DNA of 64,000 nucleotides from Brachionus plicatilis (lineage: Eukaryota > Rotifera > Eurotatoria > Ploima > Brachionidae). The position numbers and the translations under genes are program-made. The DNA lies in the NCBI GenBank assembly GCA_010279815.1, contig QEOQ01000256.1, positions 183,648 to 247,647 of the forward strand, given 5' to 3'. Below, in pieces: positions 43,501 to 52,353 of this stretch. Below the pieces are notes generated by a model that was not told the DNA's origin, searched no databases, and was given only the letters and a program-made list of their open reading frames with translations. How positions within the stretch are numbered: position 1 is the stretch's first letter; each line of letters begins with the position of its first letter.

Positions 43501-44886
43501 TCACAATTCTTTCTTTCACTGATGTCCAAGTAATCGTTCCTCATAATTTAGGCCATTTATTATTAGTACAAAATAAACAATTTTTATTGAAAGAGTGCTT
43601 AAAAATGAACCTAAAAATGAGTTACTAATTTTTGACGAATTAAAATGAAATTTAAAAATTAATGATAGACGAGATGATAAATATTAAATAATGTTTAAAA
43701 GAATATTTAATGGTGTTGTGAATTTCAAATACAAATTGAACAAAAATTCGTCATTTTCTGATAAATTTAAATTAAATAAAATATATTTAATAAAATCCAA
43801 CCAAAAAATGCACCATACTTTGTTGCAACTTTTTTTCTTAAAATAAAATATTTATTTTCTTTTTTTTAGTTAAAACAATTTTTTTGATAAAAAAGGTGCA
43901 ACAAAGTATGGTGCACTATGTTGCAGTAATTTTTTTAACATTATTTTTAAACTTTGATTTTAATCTATCAAAAAATGATGAATTTTTGTTCAATTTGTAT
44001 TTGAATTTCACAAATACCATTTTTATTCTATATCTGTACTCCTACTCTGACTAATTCTTACCCAACCAATTTTTAGTTAACTAAAATCTAGCCGACTAAA
44101 TTAAATAATTTTAGAAAAGACCTTTTGCTTAATTCTTTATTTATTTTCATCAATATTTTTCTACAATTTTTATTTTCTAATACATCACCAAATTTTTGGT
44201 TTAATTAAAATATTTAAGCTGAATGGACCCCTTGGTACATACTATCCGGATGCTTTTTAGAGTGCGGAACTGAGTATTACGAAAGACAAAGATACTGCCA
44301 AATCGGAATTGGCGAAAAATCATGCAATGGACCTGAGACTGACTTCCAACTTTGTCCTAATCCTGAATGCCAAAATTTAACTGATTTTAACTCAACTGAA
44401 AATTTTACTATTTCATTTTTTCAAGAGCCAACTTTAAACTTATCAATTGATATAAAAAATCCATTACCTAATGTAGAACCAGTGGAATTAAATTCAGCAT
44501 TAAAAACAGTGAGACAATGCGGACAAACTGTATACCTTGAAGTTAATGAAACGATTCAGCTTGCCAGTCCGGGATATCCGCAAGAATATCCTCTGGAAAC
44601 AGAATGCTCCTATCTAATTCGAACAGAAAATGGATCTAAAATTCACTTGTCTTTTGAGTATATTAATATAGAATCAACAGCGATTAACACTTGTCCGGAC
44701 AGTGTGGAAGTTCGATATTATGCTCTAGGTCAACCTGGTTTAAGACTTTGTGGAAATTACTCGAAAAATAGATCGAAAAAAATTCTAGAATTTACTAGCG
44801 AAAATAATGAGGCCTTGGTCATTTTTAGAAGTGACTGGATAAAAAGTGCAAACGGGTTTTTATTAAAAATTTTGAGCCAAAATTAA
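34600..44886 (+). CDS. Secreted astacin metalloprotease with EGF, MAM, TSP1 and CUB domains (754 aa, 7 exons)
   Basis: Exons: 34600-34701, 34751-34982, 35041-35489, 35539-35665, 39954-40070, 40125-40694, 44219-44886. All junctions are GT-AG and the sum is 2265 nt. The protein has a signal peptide (about 1-18), a short propeptide, and a catalytic domain starting near SARWPDNLVPYQI. The zinc motif HEIGHTIGFFHEHSR and Met-turn SVMHYP are intact, so activity is expected. After LAYKC comes an EGF module (CVCPEGLTGETCE), a MAM domain (LTCDFTEGLCSWSQ to GLDDIQF), a TSP1 repeat (WTPWYILSGC, CGTEYYERQRYC) and a C-terminal CUB domain (CGQTVYLEV to SANGFLLKIL). Introns 4 (4.3 kb) and 6 (3.5 kb) are swollen by transposons. 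Inferred role: extracellular matrix or peptide processing; the exact orthologue cannot be named. Confidence 0.9.
36805..38495 (-). pseudogene. Ginger/GIN-type integrase-transposase, three exons, three premature stops
   Basis: Exons 38495-38288, 38245-37517 and 37466-36805 join in phase (1599 nt, 533 codons including the last stop) from ATG to TAA. Order: N-terminal coiled part (LSEQLEQLERIKLHKDN), HHCC zinc-binding domain (LHSVQRRHVG then FCPIC), and a DDE integrase core (FQIDLVDM, WQSDNGKEF, GLVEQGNGTLE). Next come a TEPLTIEPSEP tandem repeat, then the Ginger C-terminal domain (VGDKISVRIPRIDRGGTDL, TKHGILQ). Stops inside: TGA 38348-38346, TAA 38195-38193 and TAA 37649-37647. The last lies just before the catalytic Glu. 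The otherwise intact frame and splice sites mean it died recently. A host-domesticated copy is unlikely with these stops. TIRs were not found. Confidence 0.8.
37245..37340 (-). repeat. In-frame tandem repeat in the Ginger-type gene
   Basis: Two ~33-bp units encode TEPLTIEPSEP, followed by a partial third (TVPLAQ). It is a linker between the integrase core and the C-terminal domain. Confidence 0.75.
38714..39879. mobile_element. Fold-back element, GGTTTAATTTTTTG ends, AGAT duplication
   Basis: The left arm from GGTTTAATTTTTTGTGTTTG and its inverted match at the right share about 110 bp (AATTACAAAATGTATCCAAT, AATAACATTGAAAAAGTGC). AGAT lies directly outside both ends (38710-38713 and 39880-39883), a possible 4-bp duplication. 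The loop contains GGTGAAC/GTTCACC words near 39478-39538 but no ORF. Confidence 0.75.
40965..41042 (+). repeat. Possible retroposon 3' tail
   Basis: A GC-richer block (GCTGTAGCTGTACGTTACC, then CACGATACAGCCTGTGGATG) ends in ACTACTACTATTACTATTAC, a trinucleotide-like tail. Confidence 0.4.
41984..42150 (-). pseudogene. C-terminal end of a LINE ORF2 (CR1/Jockey-like)
   Basis: The minus frame reads FSFFTNSVISFRNRLPAEIV and FKSKLNK, matching the common end of LINE reverse-transcriptase proteins (FFTNRVVNVWNSLPEEVV ... FKNKLD). It stops at 41984-41986. A 3' UTR ending in TTATTATTAT (about 41910-41925) follows. Upstream, YNPVLVDRNLYFRDK in another frame is probably the preceding part, shifted. This is a 5'-truncated copy. 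Confidence 0.6.
42221..43458. mobile_element. Tc1/mariner-like element with ~516-bp inverted repeats, TA target
   Basis: The left arm 42221-42740 and right arm 42938-43458 are nearly identical inverted copies. Outer ends are TACAGTACTGCTACGATA with TA at each edge. Arms are full of TTTTACGTAA words. Only about 200 bp lie between them, and these hold the 3' end of a Tc1 transposase. The arms therefore make up most of the 1.24-kb element. Related broken ends occur at 2130-2274, 10300-11215, 15482-15720, 49586-50225 and 55830-56005, so the family is abundant here. Confidence 0.9.
42714..42902 (-). pseudogene. Tc1-type transposase C-terminal remnant (62 codons)
   Basis: The minus frame 42902-42714 starts after a TAA and runs to TGA. 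It contains SPDLNPIELLWNDLKNYV, the conserved Tc1 block around the last acidic residue of the DDE/D triad, and ends CQSYINHLKKV as Tc1 proteins commonly do. The rest of the protein has been replaced by the long inverted arm; the stop lies within that arm. Confidence 0.85.
43711..44030. mobile_element. Palindromic MITE-like element
   Basis: The outer pair TTTCAAATACAAATTGAACA / TGTTCAATTTGTATTTGAA and the inner pair TGCACCATACTTTGTTGCA / TGCAACAAAGTATGGTGCA face each other. No ORF. Target duplication not resolved. Confidence 0.7.
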
Positions 44887-44940
44887 ATTTTTTTTTTTGT
44901 TTTAACTTTTATTATTATTTAATTAAAAAATAAAAAATGA

Positions 44941-45703
44941 TTAAGCACCAAGTCTTTCAATAACCCAAAAACCTTCGCCAGGAGTGACCAATTCTTGATC
45001 TTCGTGCTCATGTTTTTTTCTGAAGCGAAGTCTGTCATCAATATCATCTTGATTGCCTTGCCAAAAATCAAATTCATCTGGGATAAACAGATAGCCACAG
45101 TATGTCTCAGGGACGGGCATTTTTTTGGTGGTTTCAAACTCCTTTGCCAAACGCTGCTGTCTATCAACCAGTTCTTGCTTATCTTTGATAATTTTTCCCT
45201 GAACTGATGACAGAGATTTAATTTGTTGTGCCACTGGACAACGTGAAAAGTAATCCATGGATTCATGCTCTTTTATCTTCTCAGCTCTGCCTTTGAGAAC
45301 AATTTGTCTGTCCAAATGATCCCAATAGAAGCACAGTGAGCATTGTTTATTTTGACTCAATTCTTTGGCTTTTTTGCTATCATAATTGGTAAAGAACAGA
45401 AAGCCTTTGTCGCTAAAATCACCCACTTGGATCATTCGGCAAGACGGATGTCCATCTCTGAAAATTTTAAAAACTATTTAAAAATCAAAATTTAAGCTTT
45501 TTTTGGAGCTTACAGTCCACAAGTTGCCAAGCATGCTGCATTAGGGTTTTTAATATTTTTGTTTTGTTTGGCTTCAAGGAACCAACAGTTGAATTGCTTG
45601 AACGGATCCCTGGATTCTAAAGTAGATATGTCTAGTTTGCCTAGCAAAAAAAATTAATTTTGATGATTGTTAATCAAATTTTTGGTTTACTTGTTCCTGG
45701 CAT
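44941..45703 (-). CDS. PNPO: Pyridoxine/pyridoxamine 5'-phosphate oxidase (218 aa, 3 exons)
   Basis: Exons 45703-45691, 45640-45514 and 45457-44941 give 657 nt in phase, with GT-AG introns of 50 and 56 nt. The enzyme oxidises pyridoxine- or pyridoxamine-5'-phosphate to pyridoxal phosphate with FMN, the last step of vitamin B6 salvage in the cytosol. Family landmarks: DPFKQF near the N terminus, ACLATCGLDGHPSCRMI, GFLFFTNYDSKKAKEL (FMN/phosphate region), CFYWDHLDRQIVLKG, FDFWQGN, DRLRFRKK and the C-terminal WVIERLGA (human ends YERLAP). The length fits the family without a long N-terminal extension. The start is a 4-codon exon (MPGT), so it may miss a further exon, but the frame works. The stop is 54 bp from the stop of the convergent metalloprotease gene, so 3' UTRs probably overlap. 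Confidence 0.93.
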
Positions 45704-46060
45704 TTTTTGTTGCTTAAAATAAAATTAAAAAATATCTAAAATTTTTATTTATTTAAATAGTTTTTTCATTCTAAATTTGAAATTTTATTTTTAAAATAAA
45801 AAGGTTTGCATCTAAAATATTTTTGATTTTGGTTAAATTTAGGCTTTGTTCAAGATGTGTCGGTTCGACTTGTTTAATCGTAATAAAAGTGCAAAATTTG
45901 TAATCAGATAAAATTTTATTCATAAAATCATGTGTCGATTATTTTAAACTTTTATTTTTTTTCAATCATCCTCTTAATCTTTATCAAAGCTAGTATGAGT
46001 CAGATTGGGCAGATAAATTTATTTTGGAACTTTCAATTTATCTGATATTTAACACATAAT
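45704..46060. other. Upstream of PNPO
   Basis: AT-rich; the promoter should lie here. No element identified. Confidence 0.35.
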
Positions 46061-46534
46061 CAGACTTGTATAAAAGTCAGGAAAAAAAGTCTTAACAAGT
46101 CAAAGTATGACTTGGACTTGAAAACATATTTTTTAAAAATAACAAGTCTTAACTTTGACTTGTTTCAAAAATATGAAAATTACAAGTCATAAATTTTTTT
46201 ATGTCTTGATTTTTTATATTTTTTATCTTATTTAATTTATTTCTAAAATTTTTTTAAGAAAATTTTTTTGTTTTTATTAATAAATTCACTTAAAAAGAAT
46301 ATCACAATTATGTGAATTGTTTAAAAAATCTTGTTTCAATATTTACATTGAAAAAGAAATTAAAACAAACAATTTTATTTTTTCCTGATTTAAAAAAATT
46401 CAATACTTATAATTTTTTTTATATATTTTAATCCTTTTCTTAAAATAAGTAAAAATCTTGACTTTTTTTTTTTAATTTTTGTAACAAGTCAAAGTCCTGA
46501 CTTGCACTTGACTTGTTACTTTTATACAACTCTG
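46061..46534. mobile_element. hAT-like MITE, CAGA(C/G)TTGTATAAAAG ends, 8-bp duplication CACATAAT
   Basis: The ends CAGACTTGTATAAAAGT and CAGAGTTGTATAAAAGT (inverted) have perfect 8-bp duplications CACATAAT at 46053-46060 and 46535-46542. Both arms carry many AAGTC/GACTT words (ACAAGTCAAAGT, TGACTTGGACTTG, TGCACTTGACTTG). CAG ends plus an 8-bp duplication fit hAT. No ORF. Confidence 0.88.
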
Positions 46535-46542
46535 CACATAAT

Positions 46543-47683
46543 TTAAATTTTTTTTAATTATTTTTGACACTTTTTTGTAATTTTTCATTCGATAATTTAA
46601 AATAACCTTATTAAAATAACCTTATTAAAATAAAATAACCTTACATATTTTAAATCTCAACAAATAAAAAAGACTGACAAAAAAGAAAAAATAGCTTTAA
46701 TTTAATTGAATCGTAACTTTGTTTTAATTATCTTATAAAATTAAGTCATTGTTTATTATTTAACATTTTGTAGTGAGATTAAATTAAAAACCATTAAAAA
46801 GTAATTAAAAAAATTCTATTTGATCTTATTTTTTTGTTCCTAAATTTCACATCATTTTATTCAATAAAAAACACAATTTACTGAAAAAGTAAATTTAATT
46901 TTTCTTATTTTCTCTAATAACTTGTAGCTTAAAATAAAAAAAAATCAATTTCACATCCACACAATGTGTGTATCTATTGTAGTTTATTTGCCCATAAAAT
47001 TTGTGAAAATAAACGTTATCTTATTTTATTATTATTATTATTATAAAAAAGCTACAGCAAGACTAGCTTGCGGAGGCGTCCCACATGAGAGGACGCCTAT
47101 GGTAGCTCGTTGCACATAATGAGATAAAACACTGATAGAAATATACAATCAAAATTTTTGGGGCTAAAAAAAGTTAAATAATTTTTGCAAGAATAAAAAA
47201 AAAATAGAACTGATAAATAATAAAATTGTATTTTATTACAAAAAATTACCTATTTTTACAGTTTATAACATTATTTTGTGTAAAATTATCCAAAAAAATG
47301 TAAATTTTCAAATAGAAATCGTACTAACGAAAAAATCGTAAAAAACTAAAAAAATTTAATAAAAAATAAAATTTTTGTCCGTCAGCATTTTTGTTAAGTT
47401 TTACTTGATATTACGTAATTTTACATCATTTTACGTAATCTTACATTTTTTGGTGTAAAATTACGTAAAATGGTGTAATATTACGCGTTCTGCGGTTTAA
47501 AGTGAAATACTGTATTAGAATAATTGGTTTTTAGAATAAAAAAAAAATAGAATTTCAAAAAAAAAACTTAGAAAAAAAATAATTTGATTTTTGAAAAGAA
47601 TAGAAATTATATGTTTAATCATTTAAAAATATTTTTTTTTTGAATAAAATAAGGGGATCAGTGTATTAGTAGGACCCTTTAAA
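46543..47683. other. Gene-free interval with decayed repeats
   Basis: It contains the retroposon tail at 47030-47110 and a TTTTACGTAATTT-rich stretch (47390-47515) that resembles the Tc1-like family arms, ending GTGAAATACTGTATT. Confidence 0.4.
47030..47110 (-). repeat. Retroposon 3' tail with GGCGTCC/GGACGCC hairpin
   Basis: On the minus strand, AGGCGTCCTCTCATGTGGGACGCCT forms a strong hairpin. It is followed by GCAAGCTAGTCTTGCTGTAGC, itself a second small hairpin, and (ATA)n. GC-rich hairpins before a trinucleotide tail are usual at the 3' end of non-LTR elements. Confidence 0.6.
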
Positions 47684-47946
47684 GGCCCTGTCTTAAAATA
47701 GCAATCAATAAATTAGCATGATCAATTTTTATAAATAGCAAAATAAATAGCACAAAAAATAGCACAAAAAAATAGAAATTCTGATCTTGTGATGTCCAAA
47801 TAAGTAGTGGCTATATTGCCTTCATATAGTTCATGTTTCGTGGAGGCCTAGTACTATGCATTTAGCAATATACTTTTTAGACATCCTTTTGTGTACACTT
47901 TAGTAGATATGGCTATCTTAAATATTGCTATTTTAAGTGACTCCCC
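47684..47946. mobile_element. hAT-like MITE with CCTTTAAA duplication
   Basis: The ends GGCCCTGTCTTAAAATAGCAAT and GGGGAGTCACTTAAAATAGCAAT (inverted) have CCTTTAAA at 47676-47683 and 47947-47954. The interior has GCACAAAAAATAG repeats. No ORF. It seems inserted in an older AAGTC-type MITE whose right end is at 48076. Confidence 0.75.
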
Positions 47947-47954
47947 CCTTTAAA

Positions 47955-48076
47955 AGTCCCATTTTAAAGTCAAAGTCACTAAATTTAAGTTTAAGTTTTG
48001 AACAATCTCAGTCTAAAAATATTTTAAAGTGAGGACTTGGACTTAAATTAACACTTGTTACTTTTAAACAATTCTG
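47955..48076. mobile_element. Right half of an AAGTC-type hAT-like MITE
   Basis: AAAGTCAAAGTCAC, GAGGACTTGGACTT and the end ACTTGTTACTTTTAAACAATTCTG match the right arm of 46061-46534. The left arm is not evident. Confidence 0.55.
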
Positions 48077-48284
48077 TCAAAAACATTACCAAAAAAGGAA
48101 TTACACATGAACTTTTACACAAATAATTAATAATTCTTTAAATTTTTTTTTCAAATCATTGTGAAGAAAAAACAAAATTTTTAATTAAAAATATTATTGA
48201 ATAAATTAAAAAATATATTTTTTAAAATTAAAAATATGTTTAACACAAAATAATAAATCTAAATAAAATAAAATAAAAATTAAT

Positions 48285-49398
48285 TTATGATAAAAGTTCT
48301 TCGTCAATTAAGTTTGGATCATCTTCGAACTCGAACGAATTTCCTTTTGACTGAGATTGTTCAAAACTTGACTTAAGAGTTGGGTCCACAAAATTTGCAA
48401 AATTAGACAATGAATAGTTTGAATTACTAATGGCACTTGAGCCACTTGGTCCTGCATCACCAAAAAAGTCAACAATTTCCTTATTTTTAAGCATGTCTTT
48501 TTGGGCCTCTCGCAAAATGCCCATCTGTTTGGCTGCATTTTCTATGAAAAAATTTAAGCCATTCAAATGTTTGGCAAATAGAATGTTGGTCTTGCGCCGC
48601 TTTTCCTCACTGTCCCGAAACAACTTTTCCAATTTAGAGTTTATCAGATCTTTGTGTATCAAATGCTCTTGCAAAATTGTCGACTTGGCCTGGTCTCTGA
48701 ACATGTCCGCCTGAGATTGAAAAAATTTCTGCATCTGCTTGTCATTGTTTTGCTTTAGTTGGTGCTCTAAAGACACAAACTCATTCTTGAATTGCTTTTT
48801 TTCCTCGATATTCATTTCTTTTAGTTGTTTTTCAATCAAAAATTTGATCTTCAGCTCCAAATCTTCGAATTCGGACTCGTAGTGTTTGATCAAAGTTTCC
48901 TGAAATTCTGCTAGTTTGCATTCAAATTTTTCACTAAGATTTTTTTCAAATTTTTTATTTATTTCTCGCACCTTTTCTATCAGAGTCAACTCCAGGTCGT
49001 GTTGTCTTTGGCGAAATTCTTTGCTAAGCGCTTCATGTTGAGCTTGCAAAGCTTGGTTCATAAATGTCTGAAGTTGCTTTAAAGCTTTTGGTGAGTCGAG
49101 TTCCTGTCTGTGTTCAGCCTGGAGCTGGATGTAGCTCATTTGCTGGTCGAGCAAGTGTTCTTTGGTCCGAGACAACTCATCTTGCAAGCTCTCGATTGTG
49201 TTATTGTCCTCGAAGTTGAGCGAAACCGATTTGGTTCGGTCTAATATCCACTCTGGCAATTTATTCCTGGAATCAGATTCGATTTTTTTCTGGCTCACTT
49301 GTGAACTCGAACTAGGCGCTGCCTAATTTATTCAAAGCTAAAAAATTATTTGGTTCAAAGAAATGGTTTACCTCAAAACCTCCAAATTCGTCATCCAT
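48285..49398 (-). CDS. CCDC91: CCDC91/p56-like coiled-coil accessory protein of GGA/AP-1 trafficking (354 aa)
   Basis: Exon 1 is only 27 nt (49398-49372) and encodes MDDEFGGFE. A 49-nt GT-AG intron follows, then exon 2 (49322-48285). The N-terminal DEFGGFEAA matches the start of vertebrate CCDC91, where an FGGFE peptide binds GGA and gamma-adaptin ear domains at the trans-Golgi. Residues ~45-270 are charged heptad-type coiled coil. Near residues 255-275, LNGLNFFIENAAKQMGIL corresponds to the conserved C-terminal homodimer region (SSLELFLSCAQKQL in the human protein). A Ser/Asn-rich tail with acidic patches (FEFEDDPNLIDEELL) is extra here and could bind clathrin or adaptors. The ATG of exon 1 is chosen because the first exon motif matches the family; exon 2 has no ATG in the right place. 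Confidence 0.8.
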
Positions 49399-51548
49399 TT
49401 TTCTTGAAATGAAGGAAATTTGAGGTTTTAGCAAAATATTTTTAATTTATGAAAAATATAAAATTATGTCATATGTAAATTTTTGATTTAAAAAAAAAAT
49501 TCTAATTTCATTATTAAAAAGCTGCACATTTGTCCTCTTAATTTATCAATAAATAATATATTTTAAAAGGTTCAAGACCTTATACAGTGATGCCACGATA
49601 ACGTGAATTTCCCAAAATCCGAAATTCTATTAAAAAAACAAATTTTCATGAAAAGTTTTTTTTTCAATTTTTTGAAAAGTGAAGGAAATAAAATTTGACT
49701 GACTTTTCTGACCAAAATTATTGTTAATTTCGGTAATTTTTTTAAAAATATTGAAACTTTCAACTTTGATATCTATTAAATTTTAATGAATAAGATTTCA
49801 AAAAATACTATAATTAATTTTACAAATAAATTAATCTGAAACATCGTACTTTTAAATGAAAAATTTTTATTAAAGGACCAAAAAATATACCACATGTAAA
49901 TAGATTAAAAGAAAAAAATACGAAAAATTAAAATTAAGACTTTGTTTATTTAATTTTTTTTGAAAATTTCTTGATCTTTGTAAAAAAAATTAAATTAATT
50001 TAATTTCCATAAATTAAAAAAAAAATTTAATTCTATAATAACGAATCAATTTTCCCTTTTTAGATTGATTTTTCACAAATCACCATTTTTCAACATTTTT
50101 ACACAAATTAACCGAGATTTACGTTAATTTTGGTCAAAAAAATTAATCAAATTTTATTTTTTTACTTGTTCAAAAAATTTTAAAAAAAATGTATTCATGG
50201 AAATTTGTTTTTTTTAGAAGAATTAAGTAAATATATTTTTTCATTAAATTTTACTTTAATTATGAAAAATTTATGAAATAGAAAAACATTTTACAAAAAC
50301 TTTTTTTACTTCATAACTCTCACAAATAAAGTAAAAAAAATTGGTGAAATTCTGAATTCAAAAATGTTACCAAAAACTATTTTGATATTTATTTTAGGTT
50401 TGTTTACTTTTATTGGTATCATAGTAATAATTAACCATCAAATAGATATTTTAAAATTTTTTCTTATAAAAAAAAAAAAATTTTAGAAATCGAATCCTTT
50501 GATATTTTTAATGAATCTTGAAAATCTGCAATTTTATCAATCTCTGATTGAACAACTCTGATTGAATTCTTTCATTCCTCAAAAATTAATGTAAAACAAG
50601 AAAAAAATATTAATTTTATCAATTAAAAAGTCAATGTTCAAATAATGTTTTTTTTTCAAAGAATTATTATTTCATAGAAATTTTTTAAAGTGATAAAATA
50701 CAGAAAAATTCATAAAAATTTATCATTTTTTCCAGAATAATAATCTTTTGTAATTTTTTAAAGACAATAAATTGAAAAATATATTTTAAATTTTACTTTT
50801 AAAAAAAATTAAAAAAAATTAAAAAAAATTAAATAAAATTAAATAAAATCATACTTGTTTTTAAGTCACAAGTCTTTAGTCAAGTCAAGTCAATGACTTA
50901 AAATTTTTTTTTTTCTTTAAGTCAAGTCATGAATTAGACTTAAAACTTTAACTTACAAGTCTGAATAAAATTATTTGAAGAGTTAGTAAAACGTAAAAAC
51001 ATCTAAAATTTGTTCTAAAAAACAATTTCAATTTAATTTTATCTAAAATTTTTATATTAAAGTTGGAACAAAAAAAATTATGTAAATATATTTCTATGAA
51101 ATATTTTTCTACCAAATTTTTTTCAATGAGATTTGCTTGATTTTATTAATGAATTGATGCATCGCCAATTAAAATTATAAATTGTTGTGTGCAAAATTAA
51201 AAAAAGACTAAATTCAATTTTTTTAATAGTTTATTTTATGAAACTTTTTTACAAAATCCAAACATGAAACCATTTTGAAATTGAACTATTGAATATTTTT
51301 TGAAATGTACCGAAATTGTAATTACAAGAGTTAATGCATGAATAGTGAATGCTTTAATTTTTTATTGCAGTTAAATTTAAAGATGTTCTTCAAAATATGT
51401 CAAACAAAGAATTAGTTTCTAAATTTTCAAAAACATTTTTTATTTCTGATTTATAATTCTGAACCACCGAATTTTGTATTCGAATTAATTGAATAATTTT
51501 GGGGTCTAAAAAAGCTACTTAAATCATCTTCTAAAAACTCAGACTTAA
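49399..51548. other. Gene-free interval upstream of the CCDC91-like gene
   Basis: It contains a decayed Tc1-like fold-back (49586-50225) and an AAGTC/GACTT-rich stretch (50850-50970) that is likely another decayed hAT-like MITE. A minus ORF at 49572-49763 lies wholly inside the repeat and is not a gene. Confidence 0.45.
49586..50225. mobile_element. Decayed Tc1-like fold-back element
   Basis: The left end TACAGTGATGCCACGATAACG resembles the family end. Arms share AAATTT(G/C)ATGAA and TGACCAAAATTAA..GTAAAT words in inverted order (49640-49740 versus 50100-50215). The right end is lost. Confidence 0.55.
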
Positions 51549-51787
51549 GGCATCTTGAAGTTTAGGATCAAAAAAATCAGATCAAAAAGTAATTTTTTTA
51601 TAACTTTTGAATGGTATTTGATTAAATATCTCTGCAAAATGCTAAATAATGCAAAAAACATGCTGAATATTAGAATAGGCTCTGCAAAAACTCTGCAATT
51701 AAATTGTGAAGTTGAATTAAATACTTTTTAATGACATGCATTTTCTTGCAAAATTGCAGAGTTTCTGATCCTAAACTTCAAGATGCC
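51549..51787. mobile_element. hAT-like MITE, GGCATCTTGAAG ends, 8-bp duplication AGACTTAA
   Basis: A 22-bp perfect terminal repeat (GGCATCTTGAAGTTTAGGAT and its mirror) is flanked by AGACTTAA at 51541-51548 and 51788-51795. It contains GCAGAG/CTCTGC subterminal words. Same family style as 14021-14551. Confidence 0.9.
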
Positions 51788-51873
51788 AGACTTAAGACTA
51801 AATTTGTAGTTTATTTTTATTGTGGAGTTAATTTTTAGAATGTGGTCCAGAATTTAAAGCTCAATGCTGATGG

Positions 51874-52353
51874 TTAATGGTTCATTTGCTGTTTGGCTTG
51901 TAAAGTTGGATATCTTTCTTTTTTTTTCTGGTTCTTGTTTATTTTTTTTTCTTCAAATTTCAAGCTATGATACATTTCATTACTTGCTTTTAAAATTAAT
52001 TTCGCTTTTTCTTTCATATTTTCTTTAGACTCAAAAGTGACATTCATAGGAAATGCATCATCGGATAAGTGATAATTGGACGCACTCGAAGTTAGTGAAG
52101 TCATTGGAGAGGTAATTTTTGGAACTGTTGTTTTAGAAAAAGTTTGATTACTTTCATTTGAATTAGCTTGTTCATTTGAATTATAATCTGAATATAAAGG
52201 AAAATTTTTATAAGAATTTAAGTTAAAGTTAAGTTGAAATGTAAACATACCGAATAAAAGTCCAAAAAAAGGAAGTGAACCAAAAATTAATAATAAGCAC
52301 AAAAGCTGAGAAATTAATTTTGAAAATTTACTAATTTCAAATTTTCGTCTCAT
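51874..52353 (-). CDS. Small single-pass membrane protein, unknown (159 aa)
   Basis: A basic start (MRRKFEISKFSKL) is followed by one strong hydrophobic segment (about 13-40, LLCLLLIFGSLPFFGLLFGMF). Then come an Asn/Ser/Thr-rich region with several N-glycosylation sequons and a very basic tail (EEKKINKNQKKKERYP). The signal-anchor plus sequons suggest type II topology with the C-terminus outside, but the basic tail leaves this open. The family is not recognised. ATG is the first in frame; further exons may exist. It lies alone between MITEs, with codon use better balanced than the surrounding DNA. Confidence 0.5.
   Translation of the reverse strand: MRRKFEISKFSKLISQLLCLLLIFGSLPFFGLLFGMFTFQLNFNLNSYKNFPLYSDYNSNEQANSNESNQTFSKTTVPKITSPMTSLTSSASNYHLSDDAFPMNVTFESKENMKEKAKLILKASNEMYHSLKFEEKKINKNQKKKERYPTLQAKQQMNH

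Larger units (their letters stand above)
40695..44218 (+). other. Intron 6 of the metalloprotease gene, 3.5 kb, transposon-rich
   Basis: Starts GTATTT and ends TTTAAG. It contains, in order, a possible retroposon tail (40970-41040), a LINE ORF2 tail (41984-42150), the Tc1-like element (42221-43458) and a palindromic element (43711-44030). Confidence 0.8.

Noticed and set aside
44919..45266. 115-codon minus ORF in another frame of PNPO
   Set aside because: Overlaps the true PNPO frame, which has all family motifs.
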